From the NCBI GenBank assembly GCA_014647935.1, contig BMQD01000024.1, forward strand, positions 1 to 64,000: a DNA stretch of 64,000 nucleotides, in the 5' to 3' direction. The position numbers and the translations under genes are program-made. Every line of letters begins with the position of its first letter. Position 1 is the first letter of the stretch. Below are positions 7,949-17,295 of this stretch, piece by piece. The DNA is from Planomonospora parontospora. Lineage in GTDB: Bacteria > Actinomycetota > Actinomycetes > Streptosporangiales > Streptosporangiaceae. Below the pieces are notes generated by a model, which saw only the letters and a program-made list of their open reading frames with translations, had not been told where the DNA came from and made no database searches.

Positions 7949-8526
7949 GGCCTGGCTCCTTCCCGTTCCGGGCAAGGCCCCGGCAATGGGGGCGTCCGGG
8001 CAGGATCGAGAACCGCCCGCCCGTGCCCGCCGGCCCGGTCGCCGACGGCGGGCAGGCGGGGATCGGGGCCGGAAAGCCTCTGGAACGTGCCATTTCATCG
8101 CGGTCCGGGCGGGCCCGGAGTTCCTCGGGGTTCCGAAACTTTTCGCGGTCGTCCGAATGATGAGATACGTCGGGAAATTTTCATCGGATATGCGGTGGCG
8201 AATCAGGCGAATTGCCGTGCGCATCCTGGTGAAATGGCAGCTGGGGGGACGTAAGGCCAGGTGGACGGGGGTTGCCGGTCGCGCTCTCCCCTGGGCGGAG
8301 GCTGTACTGGTGGTTGACAATAAGTGCCCGGGATCGCACCCTTTGGTGAGTCAGTTGAACTTTCAACGACGGTCGGTGCGTGCTGGGAAGAACCAGTGAA
8401 TGGCCGTACTAATGCTTTCGGTGTATTGGACGCCATGTCTGATGGTGATTTCCCGGTGCGTTCGGACGGCTCGGATCCGCCCGCGCGGCGACGGGCACCG
8501 ACCGCCACGAGACAAGGGGTGACCTC
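7949..8526. other. Long non-coding region between carbonic anhydrase and DoxX genes
   Basis: These 578 bases hold no supported gene. The middle (about 8130-8220) is relatively AT-rich. TTGACA occurs at 8314-8319 as a possible -35 element, and a perfect palindrome lies at 8354-8367. A small plus-strand frame reaching the doxX start has no motif and no ribosome site. The region probably contains promoters for both divergent genes and an operator. Confidence 0.6.
8354..8367. promoter_or_regulatory. Palindromic operator candidate upstream of doxX
   Basis: GTTGAACTTTCAAC is a perfect 6+2+6 palindrome. AT-rich TTGAA/TTCAA dyads of this form are typical binding sites for MarR-type repressors, and DoxX genes often respond to such regulators. 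No regulator gene is adjacent, so the binding protein would act in trans. TTGACA at 8314 lies about 40 bases upstream. Confidence 0.5.
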
Positions 8527-8985
8527 ATGAAGCTCGACCGGTTCTCCGGGCCAGCGCTCTCGCTCTTCCGCGCCGTGACGGGCCTGCTGTTCCTGTTCCA
8601 CGGGCTGGCGTCGATCTTCGGCGTCTTCGGCGGCAACCGCGGCACCGGCCAGGCCGTGGAGTTCGGCGCCTGGCCCGGGTGGTGGGCGGCGCTGATCCAG
8701 CTGGTCTTCGGGGCCCTGGTGCTCACCGGGCTCCTCACCCGCATCAGCGCGCTGATCTGCTCCGGCTCGATGGCGTACGCCTACTTCGTGGTGCACCAGC
8801 CGGAGCACCTCCTGCCGCTGCTCAACGGCGGAGAGCTCGCGGCGCTGTTCTGCTGGTCGTTCTTCCTCGTCGCGGTGCTCGGCCCGGGGCCGTGGGCGCT
8901 CGACGCGCTCCTGCGCCGGGACCGCAGCGCGGCGACGGCGCATCCGCCGGTGGTGGCGGCCCGGATGGGCGCCGAGCGCGCCTGA
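8527..8985 (+). CDS. DoxX family membrane protein
   Basis: A 152-residue integral membrane protein of the DoxX/SURF4-like family. It has four predicted helices: around residues 8-30 (ALSLFRAVTGLLFLFHGLAS), 48-66, 70-90 and 98-118. The N-terminal FRAVTGLLFLFHG segment and the central GALVLTGLLTR turn are family hallmarks. Members are linked to redox or thiol stress in mycobacteria, but the biochemical role is not settled. The start ATG 8527 has AAGGGGTGA upstream. A palindrome about 160 bases upstream may control it. Confidence 0.87.
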   Translation: MKLDRFSGPALSLFRAVTGLLFLFHGLASIFGVFGGNRGTGQAVEFGAWPGWWAALIQLVFGALVLTGLLTRISALICSGSMAYAYFVVHQPEHLLPLLNGGELAALFCWSFFLVAVLGPGPWALDALLRRDRSAATAHPPVVAARMGAERA

Positions 8986-9011
8986 GGGACGCCACCACCG
9001 CCGGCGGGGAC

Positions 9012-10520
9012 TCAGGCGCCGGACAGGCGGATCATGTTCCAGGAGACGGCGGGCAGCACCGCCCGCAGCGTGCCGCCGTCCGCGGTGACGCCGGTGAGCG
9101 GCCGGGGGGCGACGCGGTCGGGGTCGTCGGCGGTGTTGCGGGCGTAGACGTCGGGGCCGGACAGGGTGATGGCCGCCGTCGGCACCACCGCGCCGAGGCC
9201 GCGGGAGTCCACGGTCAGTTCGAGGGGCTCGCTCGTCGAGCGGTTCACCGCGAACAGGACCGCCTCCCCGGTCTCGGCGTCCCGGGTGGCCACCGCGTCG
9301 AGCAGCGGGACTTCGCCGTACCTGGCGGTCTCGTGGACGGGGGAGACCGGCTCGACGCGCAGGACGTCGCCGCGGGCGTGCGCGGCGGTCAGCGCGAACG
9401 GGTGGAAGGTGGTCTGCCGCCAGGCCCGGCCTCCCGGCTCGGTCATGATCGGGGCGATCACGTTGACCAGCTGGGCCAGGGAGGCCGCCGTCACCCGGTC
9501 GCTGTGGCGGAGCAGCGAGATCAGCAGGCCGCCCAGGGTCACGGCGTCGGCCAGGTGGTAGTGGTCCTCGAGCAGCGGCGGCGCGACCGGCCAGTCCGCG
9601 GGAGGCTCGGCGTTCTGGAAGCGGGACATGTACCAGACGTTCCACTCGTCGAACGACACGTTGATCCGCTTCTTGGCGCCCAGCCGCGCGCGGACGCTGT
9701 CGGCGGTGGCCACGACCGACTCCACGAAGTGGTCCATGTCGACGGCCGAGGCCAGGAAACTGGCCAGGTCGCCGTCGTGCTCCTCGTAGTAGGCGTGGCA
9801 GGAGACGTAGTCGACCACGTCGTAGGTCTCCTCCAGCACGGTGGCCTCCCAGGCGCCGAAGGTCGGCATGGACGAGCCGGAGCTGCCGCAGGCGACCAGT
9901 TCCAGGTCGCGGTCGAGCATGCGCATCGCGCGACCGGTCTCCGCGGCGAGCCTGCCGTACTCGCGGGCCGTCTTGTGGCCGATCTGCCAGGGGCCGTCCA
10001 TCTCGTTGCCCAGGCACCACATGCGGATCGCGTGGGGCTCCTTGGCGCCGTTGGCGCGGCGCAGGTCCGACCAGTGGGTGCCGGACTCCAGGTTGCAGTA
10101 CTCCAGCAGGTCGAGCGCCTCCTGGATGCCCCGGGTGCCGAGGTTGACGGCCATCATCGGCTCCACTCCGGCCCTGCGCGCCCAGCGCATGAACTCGTCC
10201 AGGCCGACGTGGTTGGGCTCGGTGCTGTGCCAGGCCAGGTCGAGCCGGCGGGGGCGGTTCTCCACCGGCCCGATGCCGTCCTCCCAGCGGTAGCCGGAGA
10301 CGAAGTTGCCGCCCGGGTAGCGGACGGTCGTCACCCCCAGCTCCCGGGTGAGCTCCAGCACGTCGCGGCGGAAGCCGTCCTCGTCGGCGGTGGCGTGGCC
10401 GGGCTCGTGGATGCCGGTGTAGACGCACCGGCCGAGGTGCTCGACGAACGTGCCGAAGGTACGGCGGTGCACCGGTGCGATGCGGAAGGCCGGATCGAGT
10501 GTGACGTGTGCCTGCTGCAC
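9012..10520 (-). CDS. abfA: Alpha-L-arabinofuranosidase, GH51
   Basis: A 502-residue glycoside hydrolase family 51 enzyme that removes terminal arabinofuranosyl groups from arabinan or arabinoxylan fragments. The TIM-barrel has the acid/base Glu173 in CLGNEMDGPWQ and the nucleophile Glu292 in SFDEWNVWY. VRYPGGNFVSGYRW is another GH51 signature. The C-terminal 150 residues form the usual beta-sandwich. There is no signal peptide, so it acts inside the cell on imported oligosaccharides. The start is GTG 10520 with GGGAGCA upstream. A LacI-type operator candidate lies about 95 bases upstream of the start. The GH13 gene behind it faces the same way. Confidence 0.94.
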   Translation of the reverse strand: MQQAHVTLDPAFRIAPVHRRTFGTFVEHLGRCVYTGIHEPGHATADEDGFRRDVLELTRELGVTTVRYPGGNFVSGYRWEDGIGPVENRPRRLDLAWHSTEPNHVGLDEFMRWARRAGVEPMMAVNLGTRGIQEALDLLEYCNLESGTHWSDLRRANGAKEPHAIRMWCLGNEMDGPWQIGHKTAREYGRLAAETGRAMRMLDRDLELVACGSSGSSMPTFGAWEATVLEETYDVVDYVSCHAYYEEHDGDLASFLASAVDMDHFVESVVATADSVRARLGAKKRINVSFDEWNVWYMSRFQNAEPPADWPVAPPLLEDHYHLADAVTLGGLLISLLRHSDRVTAASLAQLVNVIAPIMTEPGGRAWRQTTFHPFALTAAHARGDVLRVEPVSPVHETARYGEVPLLDAVATRDAETGEAVLFAVNRSTSEPLELTVDSRGLGAVVPTAAITLSGPDVYARNTADDPDRVAPRPLTGVTADGGTLRAVLPAVSWNMIRLSGA

Positions 10521-10614
10521 GGAGACTGCTCCCTGTCGGTGCGGTGGTGGGCGGATCCGGGCCGGCCTCCGGTCCGGAGGCCGGCTCGGCGGCGGTGGGC
10601 CGATGCCGCCCGAT

Positions 10615-10628
10615 TGTTAGCGTTATCA
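10615..10628. promoter_or_regulatory. LacI-type operator candidate for the GH51 gene
   Basis: TGTTAGCGTTATCA agrees at 12 of 14 positions with the symmetrical dyad TGTTAGCGCTAACA. That dyad has the central CG typical of LacI-family operators that control sugar genes in actinomycetes. It lies in an AT-richer island upstream of the arabinofuranosidase start. No LacI-type regulator is encoded in the window. Confidence 0.45.
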
Positions 10629-10788
10629 CAAGCGGCAGTCAAGGGATCGGTCCTCACCGGAGCGGCCGGGCGGCCGGGGGACGGGAGAACCGCCGCGCAG
10701 GACGACAGGGCCGGTGGCCTGCGCGCGGGGCGGGCGGGAAGCCGCCCGCCGAGACGCCGGCCCCGCGCCGGGGCGGTCTCGGGTCGGG

Positions 10789-12132
10789 TCAGCGTCCGCC
10801 GAGGACGGCCCAGCCGTGAGCGGGGACCAGGGCCGGGTCTCCCGGGGCGGCGGGCGGGCCGGACGACTCGAGGACGGCGAGCCGTGCGGTCCCGCCGGGG
10901 GAGGTCCCGGTGAAGGTCTCCGGGGGGAAGCGGTAGGGCTCGTCGCCGAGGTTGAGCAGGGTGAGGAGCCGGCGGTCCGGGCCGGCGGGGGCGGCGGAGA
11001 GCAGTGCGGCGGCCCGGTTGCTCAGGTGCGGCAGGGTGGTGCGGGCCCCGGTCAGCCACGGGTGGCGGCGGCGGAGCCCGATCAGGCGCCGGTGCAGCCG
11101 GTGGACGGGCCATCCGGCGCCGGGCAGCTCGTCCGGGCGGCCGGGGAAGGCCGGGCGGACCGCGTCGTCCCCGCCGGCCCGGTCCTCCTTGATCCCCCGC
11201 ATTCCCTGCTCGTCGCCGTAGTAGACGCTGGGCACGCCGCCGACGGTGAACAGCACCGCCAGCGCGTGGCCGAGGTGGCGGTCGTCGTCCAGGCGGCTGG
11301 CCAGCCGGGTCACGTCGTGGTTGCCGGCGAAGGTCAGGGGCGTGAAGGCCGAGAGCAGTTCGCCGTGGCGTTCCAGGGTCCAGGCCAGCTCGTAGAGGTT
11401 CCCGTCGTTGATCGAGCTCCAGATCGCCTTCCAGAGCTCGTACTGGGTGACGGAGTCCAGCCCGCTGTCCCGGACGTATCCGGCGTAGTCGCCGTGGATG
11501 ACCTCGCCGACGAACCAGGCGCCGGGGTGCAGCGGCCGGAGCCGGTCCAGCGCCTCGCGCCAGAAGCGCGGCGGCACCGCGTAGGCGGCGTCCAGCCGCC
11601 AGCCCGACGCCCCCCGGCCGAGCCAGTGGTCCATGACGCGCACGACGTGGTCGAGCACCGCGGGCTCGCCGTGGTCGAGGGCGACCAGGTGGTGATGGCC
11701 CTCGAAGGTGTCGTAGTCCGCTGTGCCGCTCGGCGTCGGCGCCCGGCGGAACCACGCGGCCGCGGCCGGGTCGGCGCCGGCCCGCCGGAACACCTCGAAG
11801 CCCCGGCCGACGTGGTTGAAGACGCCGTCCAGGACGACGTGCAGGCCCCGGCGGCGGGCGGCGGAGACCAGCCGGTCGAAGTCGGCGTCGTCGCCGAGCC
11901 TCGGATCGATCCGGAAGTGGTCGACGGTGTCGTACCCGTGGGTCTCCGAGGCGAAGACCGGCCCCAGCTGGAGGCCGGAGCAGCCCAGCTCGACGGCGTA
12001 GTCCAGCCAGGCCTCGAGGTGCCGCAGCCGGTGCCGGACGGGGGCTCCGTCCGGGAGCGCGGCCGGTTCGGCGCCGGTGAACCCGAGGGGGTACACCTGC
12101 CACCAGATCGCGTGCTCGGCCCACGGTGCCAC
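10789..12132 (-). CDS. GH13 alpha-amylase family enzyme
   Basis: A 447-residue intracellular GH13 protein acting on alpha-glucosidic bonds. The conserved barrel regions are visible: DGVFNHVG (region I), GWRLDAAY with the nucleophile Asp (region II), FVGEVIHG with the acid/base Glu (region III) and FAGNHDVTR with the transition-state Asp (region IV). It starts directly with the barrel (AIWWQVYPLGF) and lacks a signal peptide, as in maltogenic amylases, cyclomaltodextrinases or trehalose-related enzymes; the exact substrate cannot be fixed. The start is GTG 12132 with GGGAGGA at ideal spacing. It may be read together with the downstream GH51 gene, although 268 bases separate them. Confidence 0.85.
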   Translation of the reverse strand: MAPWAEHAIWWQVYPLGFTGAEPAALPDGAPVRHRLRHLEAWLDYAVELGCSGLQLGPVFASETHGYDTVDHFRIDPRLGDDADFDRLVSAARRRGLHVVLDGVFNHVGRGFEVFRRAGADPAAAAWFRRAPTPSGTADYDTFEGHHHLVALDHGEPAVLDHVVRVMDHWLGRGASGWRLDAAYAVPPRFWREALDRLRPLHPGAWFVGEVIHGDYAGYVRDSGLDSVTQYELWKAIWSSINDGNLYELAWTLERHGELLSAFTPLTFAGNHDVTRLASRLDDDRHLGHALAVLFTVGGVPSVYYGDEQGMRGIKEDRAGGDDAVRPAFPGRPDELPGAGWPVHRLHRRLIGLRRRHPWLTGARTTLPHLSNRAAALLSAAPAGPDRRLLTLLNLGDEPYRFPPETFTGTSPGGTARLAVLESSGPPAAPGDPALVPAHGWAVLGGR

Positions 12133-12296
12133 GGTCGTCCTCCCTGCCTGCGGTCACCTGATTCTCGCAGTTAACCCCCGCCCCGGACGTCACCCGTGCC
12201 CCGTCCGCGCGCCCGCATGCGGGCCGCCCGCGACCGGAGGGAGTAGGGCGGAACGGTCCAAGCGGAACAATCTTCGGTTATCTGCGGAAGGCGTCC

Positions 12297-12302
12297 TACA
12301 CT
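12297..12302 (+). promoter_or_regulatory. Candidate -10 box for the LLM oxidoreductase
   Basis: TACACT fits TANNNT and would give a leader of about 30 bases before ATG 12335. The -35 position is weak. Confidence 0.35.
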
Positions 12303-12334
12303 GGCCCGAACCACCAGAATGGAGTTCGGTAGAG

Positions 12335-13231
12335 ATGCGAATCGGCCTGTTCATCAACGAGCCCAAGTCCCCCGATGTGCTCGGCAAACTGCGGGAGAAG
12401 ATCGCCCGCGGGGCCGATGAGGGCTTCACCTCGGCGTGGGTCTCCCACATCTTCGGACTCGACGCGCTCACCGCCCTGGCCGTGGCCGGCGCCGCGGTGC
12501 CGGGGATCGAGCTCGGCACCGCGGTCGTGCCGACCTACCCCCGCCACCCCGCCGCGCTGGCCCAGCAGGCGCTCACGGCCAACGCCGCCCTGGACGGCCG
12601 CCTGACCCTGGGCATCGGGCTCTCCCACCAGATGGTGATCGAGGGCATGTTCGGCTACAGCTACGACAGGCCCGCCCGGCACATGCGCGAGTACCTGTCG
12701 GTGCTGATGCCGCTGGCGCGGGGGGAGAACGTCGCCTTCGAGGGTGAGACGATAACCGCCCGGATCGGCCTGAGCACGCCCGGCGCGGGGGACATGCCGG
12801 TCCTCATCGCCGCCCTGGCCCCGCGGATGCTCAAACTGGCCGGCGAGGCCGCCGACGGCACCGTGCTCTGGATGACCGGCCCCAGGACCGTCGCCGAGCA
12901 CATCGCCCCCGCCGTCACCGAGGCGGCGCGGGCCGCGGGCCGCCCCGCGCCGCGGATCGTCTGCGCGCTCCCCGTCTGCGTCACCGACGACGTCGAGGCC
13001 GCCCGGGCCAGGGCGGCGAAGGTGTTCGCCGTCTACGGGCAGCTGCCGTCCTACCGGGCGGTGCTCGACCGGGAGGGCGCGGCCGGTCCGGCCGACGTGG
13101 CGATCGTCGGGGACGAGGAGACCGTCGCCGCCCAGATCGCGACGCTCGCCGAGGCCGGGGTCACCGACTTCGCCGCCGCCGAGTTCGCCTCCGACGACCG
13201 GACCCGGCGGTTCCTCAAGTCCCTCCTCTGA
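12335..13231 (+). CDS. LLM-class (F420-dependent) oxidoreductase
   Basis: A 298-residue luciferase-like monooxygenase-superfamily protein. The barrel N-terminus MRIGLFINEP and segments AWVSHIFGLDALTALAVAGA, LGIGLSHQMVIEGMFG and LIAALAPRMLKLAGEAADG are typical of the actinobacterial subgroup that uses coenzyme F420 rather than FMN. The substrate is unknown. ATG 12335 follows GGAG with a spacing of about ten bases. A longer in-frame reading from 12077 would run through the neighbouring GH13 promoter and is unlikely. It stands alone, followed by repeats and a convergent gene. Confidence 0.85.
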   Translation: MRIGLFINEPKSPDVLGKLREKIARGADEGFTSAWVSHIFGLDALTALAVAGAAVPGIELGTAVVPTYPRHPAALAQQALTANAALDGRLTLGIGLSHQMVIEGMFGYSYDRPARHMREYLSVLMPLARGENVAFEGETITARIGLSTPGAGDMPVLIAALAPRMLKLAGEAADGTVLWMTGPRTVAEHIAPAVTEAARAAGRPAPRIVCALPVCVTDDVEAARARAAKVFAVYGQLPSYRAVLDREGAAGPADVAIVGDEETVAAQIATLAEAGVTDFAAAEFASDDRTRRFLKSLL

Positions 13232-13273
13232 CGTAAGACCCTCCTCTGGCGTCGCACCGGGCTTCCGCCGCCT

Positions 13274-13302
13274 CCGGGCCGGGCGGGCTCCCCCCGGCCC
13301 GG
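13274..13302. terminator. Hairpin after the LLM oxidoreductase
   Basis: A perfect 10-base G/C stem (13274-13283 with 13293-13302) with a 9-base loop lies 42 bases after the stop codon. There is no T-run. Confidence 0.35.
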
Positions 13303-13334
13303 CACCGGGCCGTACGGCGCGGGCCTGCCAGGAC

Positions 13335-13441
13335 GCGCCGTACGGTGTCCGGGGGACTGCGGACGCCGGGGCGCGCCGTACGTGTCCGGGGGAGTCGCGG
13401 GCACCGGGGTGCGCCGTACGGTCCGGGGAGCCGCGGGCGCG
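13335..13441. repeat. Three imperfect 38-base tandem repeats
   Basis: Units start at 13335, 13373 and 13411, each opening with GCGCCGTACG followed by a G-rich run and a GC(G)GGCRCCGGGG-like tail. The third unit is shortened and ends at the stop codon of the PAP2-like gene. The array fills the space between two convergent genes. Confidence 0.75.
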
Positions 13442-13445
13442 GCGG

Positions 13446-14060
13446 TCAGACGCCGAACGCGGCCAGGGTCGCCCAGGCCGAACCGCCGCCGGTGACCACC
13501 CCGGCGGCGACCTGGGCGGGGGTGTGGTGCCGCAGCCGCACCCGCGCCCAGCAGATCACCGCGACGACCGGCGCGCCCGCCGCCAGGGCGGGTACGGCCG
13601 GCAGCGTGTGGGCGAGCACCACCACGGTGCCGGCCGACACGGCCGCGTGGAAGGAGATCTTCCAGCGGAGGGTGATCGGGACCGTCAGGGCGAGGGCGGC
13701 CAGCATCGCGGCCACCGTGGCGATCAGCAGCGGCGGCCCGCCCAGGGAGGCCAGCAGCACCAGGGCGACGACCACCGCGACCATCGCCACCAGCAGCGGC
13801 CTGGTCCGGCTCGCCCGGTCGACCAGGTGGTGGGAGTCCAGCCGCCCGGAGCGCACCCCGGCCAGGATCACCCCGGCCGGGACCCCGCCGCACAGCACCG
13901 AGGCCATCAGCCCCCACGCCGCGCCCGGCCAGCCGCCCGTGGCCAGGCCGACCACCGGCGGAAGGCCGATGACCAGCGCCTGGGGCGAGAAGACGTCGGT
14001 CACCCACCGTGCGACGGTCGCGCCGATCCTGGAGTCCGGCGCCGCTCCCTGGCCCGCCAT
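13446..14060 (-). CDS. PAP2-like membrane protein
   Basis: A 204-residue membrane protein with about five or six hydrophobic helices. The segments WKISFHAAVSAG and LRHHTPAQVAAGVVTGG resemble the PSGH and SR-H-x3-D boxes of PAP2 lipid phosphatases. The second histidine is retained, but the aspartate is replaced by Gln and the first KxxxxxxRP box is not clear. It is therefore either a divergent lipid phosphatase or a non-catalytic relative. It lies four bases downstream of dapD on the same strand and is presumably co-transcribed with it. Confidence 0.65.
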   Translation of the reverse strand: MAGQGAAPDSRIGATVARWVTDVFSPQALVIGLPPVVGLATGGWPGAAWGLMASVLCGGVPAGVILAGVRSGRLDSHHLVDRASRTRPLLVAMVAVVVALVLLASLGGPPLLIATVAAMLAALALTVPITLRWKISFHAAVSAGTVVVLAHTLPAVPALAAGAPVVAVICWARVRLRHHTPAQVAAGVVTGGGSAWATLAAFGV

Positions 14061-14063
14061 CGG

Positions 14064-15041
14064 TCAGTCGTTGGCGTGCAGGATGCTGTTGAGCTCCACC
14101 CCGGTGCCCTGGCGGGGGACGACCTCGACGGCGCCGGTGGTGGAGTTGCGGCGGAACAGCAGCCCGGAGGCGCCCGAGAACTCGGCGGCCTTGGCGACCG
14201 TGCCGTCGGGGAGCGTGACCTTGGTCCCGGCCGTGACGTAGAGACCGGCCTCCACCACCACGTCGTCGCCCAGGGAGATGCCGATGCCGCTGTTGGCGCC
14301 GAGCAGGCAGCGCTGCCCGACGGAGATGACCTGCCTGCCGCCGCCCGACAGGGTGCCCATGATCGAGGCGCCGCCGCCGACGTCGGAGCCGTCGCCCACG
14401 ACGACCCCGGCCGAGATGCGGCCCTCCACCATGGAGGTGCCCAGGGTGCCGGCGTTGAAGTTGACGAAGCCCTCGTGCATCACCGTCGTGCCGGCGGCCA
14501 GGTGCGCGCCGAGCCGGACGCGGTCGGCCTCGGCGATGCGCACGCCGGTCGGCACCACGTAGTCGACCATCCGGGGGAACTTGTCGACGCCGTAGACGGT
14601 CACCTGCCCGCGGGCGCGCAGCCGGAGCCGGACCTCCTCGAAGCCCTCGACCGCGCAGGGGCCGTGGTTGGTCCACACGACGTTGCTCAGCAGGCCGAAG
14701 ACGCCGTCGAGGTTCTGCCCGTGCGGCTTGACCAGCCGCGCGGAGAGCAGGTGCAGGCGCAGGTAGGCGTCGTGCGCGTCGGCGGGCGGCTCCGACAGCT
14801 TGGCGATCCCGGTCTCCACGGCGACCACCTCCACACCGCGGTCGGCGTCGGGGCCGAGCAGCGCGGCGGCGGCCGGGCCGAGGGCCTCGGCGGCCTCCTG
14901 CGCGGTCAGCCGCCGGGTGCCCGGTGCGGAGGGCTCGCCCAGCCTGGGCGAGGGGAACCAGGTGTCGAGCACGGTCCCGTCAGGGGTGATGGTCGCGATG
15001 CCGACGCCGTGGGCGCCGGAAGTCTGAGCTGCTGCGTTCAC
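14064..15041 (-). CDS. dapD: Tetrahydrodipicolinate N-succinyltransferase
   Basis: This enzyme of the succinylase branch of meso-diaminopimelate and lysine synthesis transfers succinyl from succinyl-CoA to tetrahydrodipicolinate. The 325-residue product has the actinobacterial DapD architecture: an N-terminal alpha/beta domain, then left-handed beta-helix hexapeptide repeats (for example [37 protein letters not shown]), then a short C-terminal cap. [14 protein letters not shown] is a strongly conserved block. The start is uncertain: GTG 15041 or TTG 15050, the latter having GGGA about 12 bases upstream. It is transcribed away from thrS and coupled to the PAP2-like gene. Confidence 0.92.
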   Translation of the reverse strand: MNAAAQTSGAHGVGIATITPDGTVLDTWFPSPRLGEPSAPGTRRLTAQEAAEALGPAAAALLGPDADRGVEVVAVETGIAKLSEPPADAHDAYLRLHLLSARLVKPHGQNLDGVFGLLSNVVWTNHGPCAVEGFEEVRLRLRARGQVTVYGVDKFPRMVDYVVPTGVRIAEADRVRLGAHLAAGTTVMHEGFVNFNAGTLGTSMVEGRISAGVVVGDGSDVGGGASIMGTLSGGGRQVISVGQRCLLGANSGIGISLGDDVVVEAGLYVTAGTKVTLPDGTVAKAAEFSGASGLLFRRNSTTGAVEVVPRQGTGVELNSILHAND

Positions 15042-15202
15042 AGCGACCAAGACTAAATGATGTCCCGGGAGCGGGCCGCGGACGGGTCCGCGCCGGGGGA
15101 GCGGGCCCGCCCGGCCCGGGGCGCCGCAGGCGGAACGCCCGGGAATTCGCGTTGCGGTCACCGGTAGCATCGGTTTTCTGACCACTCATCGAAGGAGCAA
15201 CC

Positions 15203-17170
15203 GTGTCTGCCGTGCCAGAACTTCGCATCACCCTCGCCGGAGCCGAGCGTGTGGTGGCCGGGGGCACGACGTACGGCGACGTCCTCGGAGCCGACGGCCG
15301 TTCCGTGGTCGCCGCCCGGGCGAACGGCGAGCTGAAGGACCTCGCGGCGGCCGTGGCCGACGGCGACGCGATCGAGCCCGTCGAGGCCGGCAGCGCCGAC
15401 GGCCGGGCGATCATCCGCCACTCCACCGCGCACGTCATGGCCCAGGCCGTCCAGGAGATCTTCCCCGAGGCGAAGCTCGGCATCGGCCCGCCGGTCGAGA
15501 ACGGCTTCTACTACGACTTCGACGTCGCCGCCGCGTTCACCCCCGAGGACCTCAAGCGCATCGAGAAGCGCATGCGCGAGATCGTCAAGCAGGGGCAGCT
15601 GTTCTCCCGCCGTCCCGTCTCCGACGAGGACGCGCGCACCGAGCTCGCCGCCGAGCCGTACAAGCTGGAGCTGATCGGCCTCAAGGGCGGCGCGGCCGAC
15701 GAGGAGAGCGTCGAGGTCGGCGCGGGCCAGCTGACCATCTACGACAACCTCGACGCCAAGACCGGCGAGTTGTGCTGGAAGGACCTGTGCCGCGGCCCGC
15801 ACGTGCCGAGCACCCGGTCCATCCCGGCGTTCAAGCTGATGCGCTCCGGCGGCGCCTACTGGCGGGGCAGCGAGAAGAACCCGCAGCTGCAGCGGATCTA
15901 CGGCACCGCCTGGGAGTCGCGCGAGAAGCAGGACGAATACCTCCACCTGCTGGAGGAGGCAGAGAAGCGCGACCACCGCAAGCTCGGCGCCGAGCTCGAC
16001 CTGTTCTCCTTCCCCGACGAGCTGGGCTCGGGCCTGCCGGTCTTCCACCCCAAGGGCGGCATGATCCGCAAGCTCATGGAGGACTACTCGCGGCGCAGGC
16101 ACACCGAGGCGGGCTACTCCTTCGTCAACACCCCGCACATCACGAAGGAGAACCTCTACCAGACCTCCGGCCACCTGGACTGGTACGCCGACGGCATGTT
16201 CCCGCCCATGGAGCTCGAGGGCGCGAGATACTACCTCAAGCCGATGAACTGCCCCATGCACAACCTGATCTTCCGGGGGCGCGGGCGGTCCTACCGCGAG
16301 CTGCCGCTGCGCATGTTCGAGTTCGGCACCGTCTACCGCTACGAGAAGTCGGGCGTCGTGCACGGCCTGACCCGCGTGCGCGGCCTGACCCAGGACGACG
16401 CGCACATCTACTGCACCCGCGAGCAGATGCGCGACGAGCTGGCCTCGCTGCTCCGCTTCGTGCTCGACCTGCTGCGCGACTACGGCCTGAGCGACTTCTA
16501 CCTGGAGCTGTCCACCAAGAACCCGGACAAGTCCATCGGCGACGACGCGACCTGGGAGGAGGCCACCCGGACGCTGCGCGAGGTGGCCGAGTCGGAGCAG
16601 CTGGAGCTCGTCCTCGACCCGGGCGGCGCGGCGTTCTACGGGCCGAAGATCTCCGTCCAGGCGCGCGACGCGATCGGCCGCTCGTGGCAGATGTCGACCA
16701 TCCAGCTCGACTTCATGCTGCCCGAGCGCTTCGAGCTCGAATACCAGAGTGCGGACGGCTCGCGGCAGCGGCCGGTCATGATCCACCGGGCGCTGTTCGG
16801 CTCGATCGAGCGCTTCTTCGGCGTCCTGGTCGAGCACTACGCGGGCGCGTTCCCCCCCTGGCTCGCCCCGGTCCAGGTCGTCGGCATCCCGATCGCCGAG
16901 GCCCACGTGCCCTACCTGCGGGACGTGGCCGAGAAGGCCCGCGAGCGCGGCATCCGGATCGAGGTGGACGCCTCCGACGACCGGATGCAGAAGAAGATCC
17001 GCAACGCGCAGAAGGCCAAGGTGCCGTTCATGCTGCTGGCGGGCGACGAGGACATCGCGGGCGGCGCGGTCTCCTTCCGCTTCCGCAGCGGCGAGCAGAA
17101 GAACGGCGTCCCGGTCGACCAGGCGATCGACGAGATCGTCGCCGCGATCGAGAACCGCGTCCAGGTCTGA
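15203..17170 (+). CDS. thrS: Threonyl-tRNA synthetase
   Basis: The enzyme charges tRNA-Thr. The 655-residue product has the full bacterial layout: a TGS domain (residues 1-65), the editing domain with [12 protein letters not shown] near residue 74 and the conserved second-shell motifs, then the class II catalytic core. The core carries the zinc-binding cysteine in MNCPMHN and the motif-2 loop in [14 protein letters not shown], and the C-terminal anticodon-binding domain follows. The start is GTG 15203 with GAAGGAG at good spacing. It heads the conserved thrS-HIT-PIP synthase neighbourhood of actinobacteria. A long opposite-strand open frame here is only a codon-bias shadow. Confidence 0.97.
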   Translation: MSAVPELRITLAGAERVVAGGTTYGDVLGADGRSVVAARANGELKDLAAAVADGDAIEPVEAGSADGRAIIRHSTAHVMAQAVQEIFPEAKLGIGPPVENGFYYDFDVAAAFTPEDLKRIEKRMREIVKQGQLFSRRPVSDEDARTELAAEPYKLELIGLKGGAADEESVEVGAGQLTIYDNLDAKTGELCWKDLCRGPHVPSTRSIPAFKLMRSGGAYWRGSEKNPQLQRIYGTAWESREKQDEYLHLLEEAEKRDHRKLGAELDLFSFPDELGSGLPVFHPKGGMIRKLMEDYSRRRHTEAGYSFVNTPHITKENLYQTSGHLDWYADGMFPPMELEGARYYLKPMNCPMHNLIFRGRGRSYRELPLRMFEFGTVYRYEKSGVVHGLTRVRGLTQDDAHIYCTREQMRDELASLLRFVLDLLRDYGLSDFYLELSTKNPDKSIGDDATWEEATRTLREVAESEQLELVLDPGGAAFYGPKISVQARDAIGRSWQMSTIQLDFMLPERFELEYQSADGSRQRPVMIHRALFGSIERFFGVLVEHYAGAFPPWLAPVQVVGIPIAEAHVPYLRDVAEKARERGIRIEVDASDDRMQKKIRNAQKAKVPFMLLAGDEDIAGGAVSFRFRSGEQKNGVPVDQAIDEIVAAIENRVQV

Positions 17171-17176
17171 TCCACG

Positions 17177-17214
17177 CGGGCGGGCCGGACCCTGTACGGG
17201 GCCCGGCCCGCCCG
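17177..17214 (+). terminator. Hairpin after thrS
   Basis: A stem of about 15 base pairs with one mismatch (17177-17192 with 17198-17214) around loop TGTAC begins six bases after the thrS stop. There is no T-run. Confidence 0.6.
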
Positions 17215-17295
17215 TGCGGGTCCGGTCGGGCACGTCCGCGATCCGCCGGTCCGGCGCGGCCCGGTTCCGGACGTCCGGGCCGCGGCTTCCGGGAC

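Noticed and set aside
7949-8526. Riboswitch or structured RNA upstream of doxX
   Set aside because: I could not identify any known riboswitch core; only a DNA palindrome was convincing.
8324-8530. 68-codon plus-strand frame ending at the doxX start
   Set aside because: No ribosome site or motif; it covers the putative operator and leader.
15158-17233. A 691-codon open frame on the minus strand opposite thrS
   Set aside because: Composition is dominated by Asp, Val, Leu, Arg and Gly repeats arising from strong third-position bias of thrS; no motif and no ribosome site.
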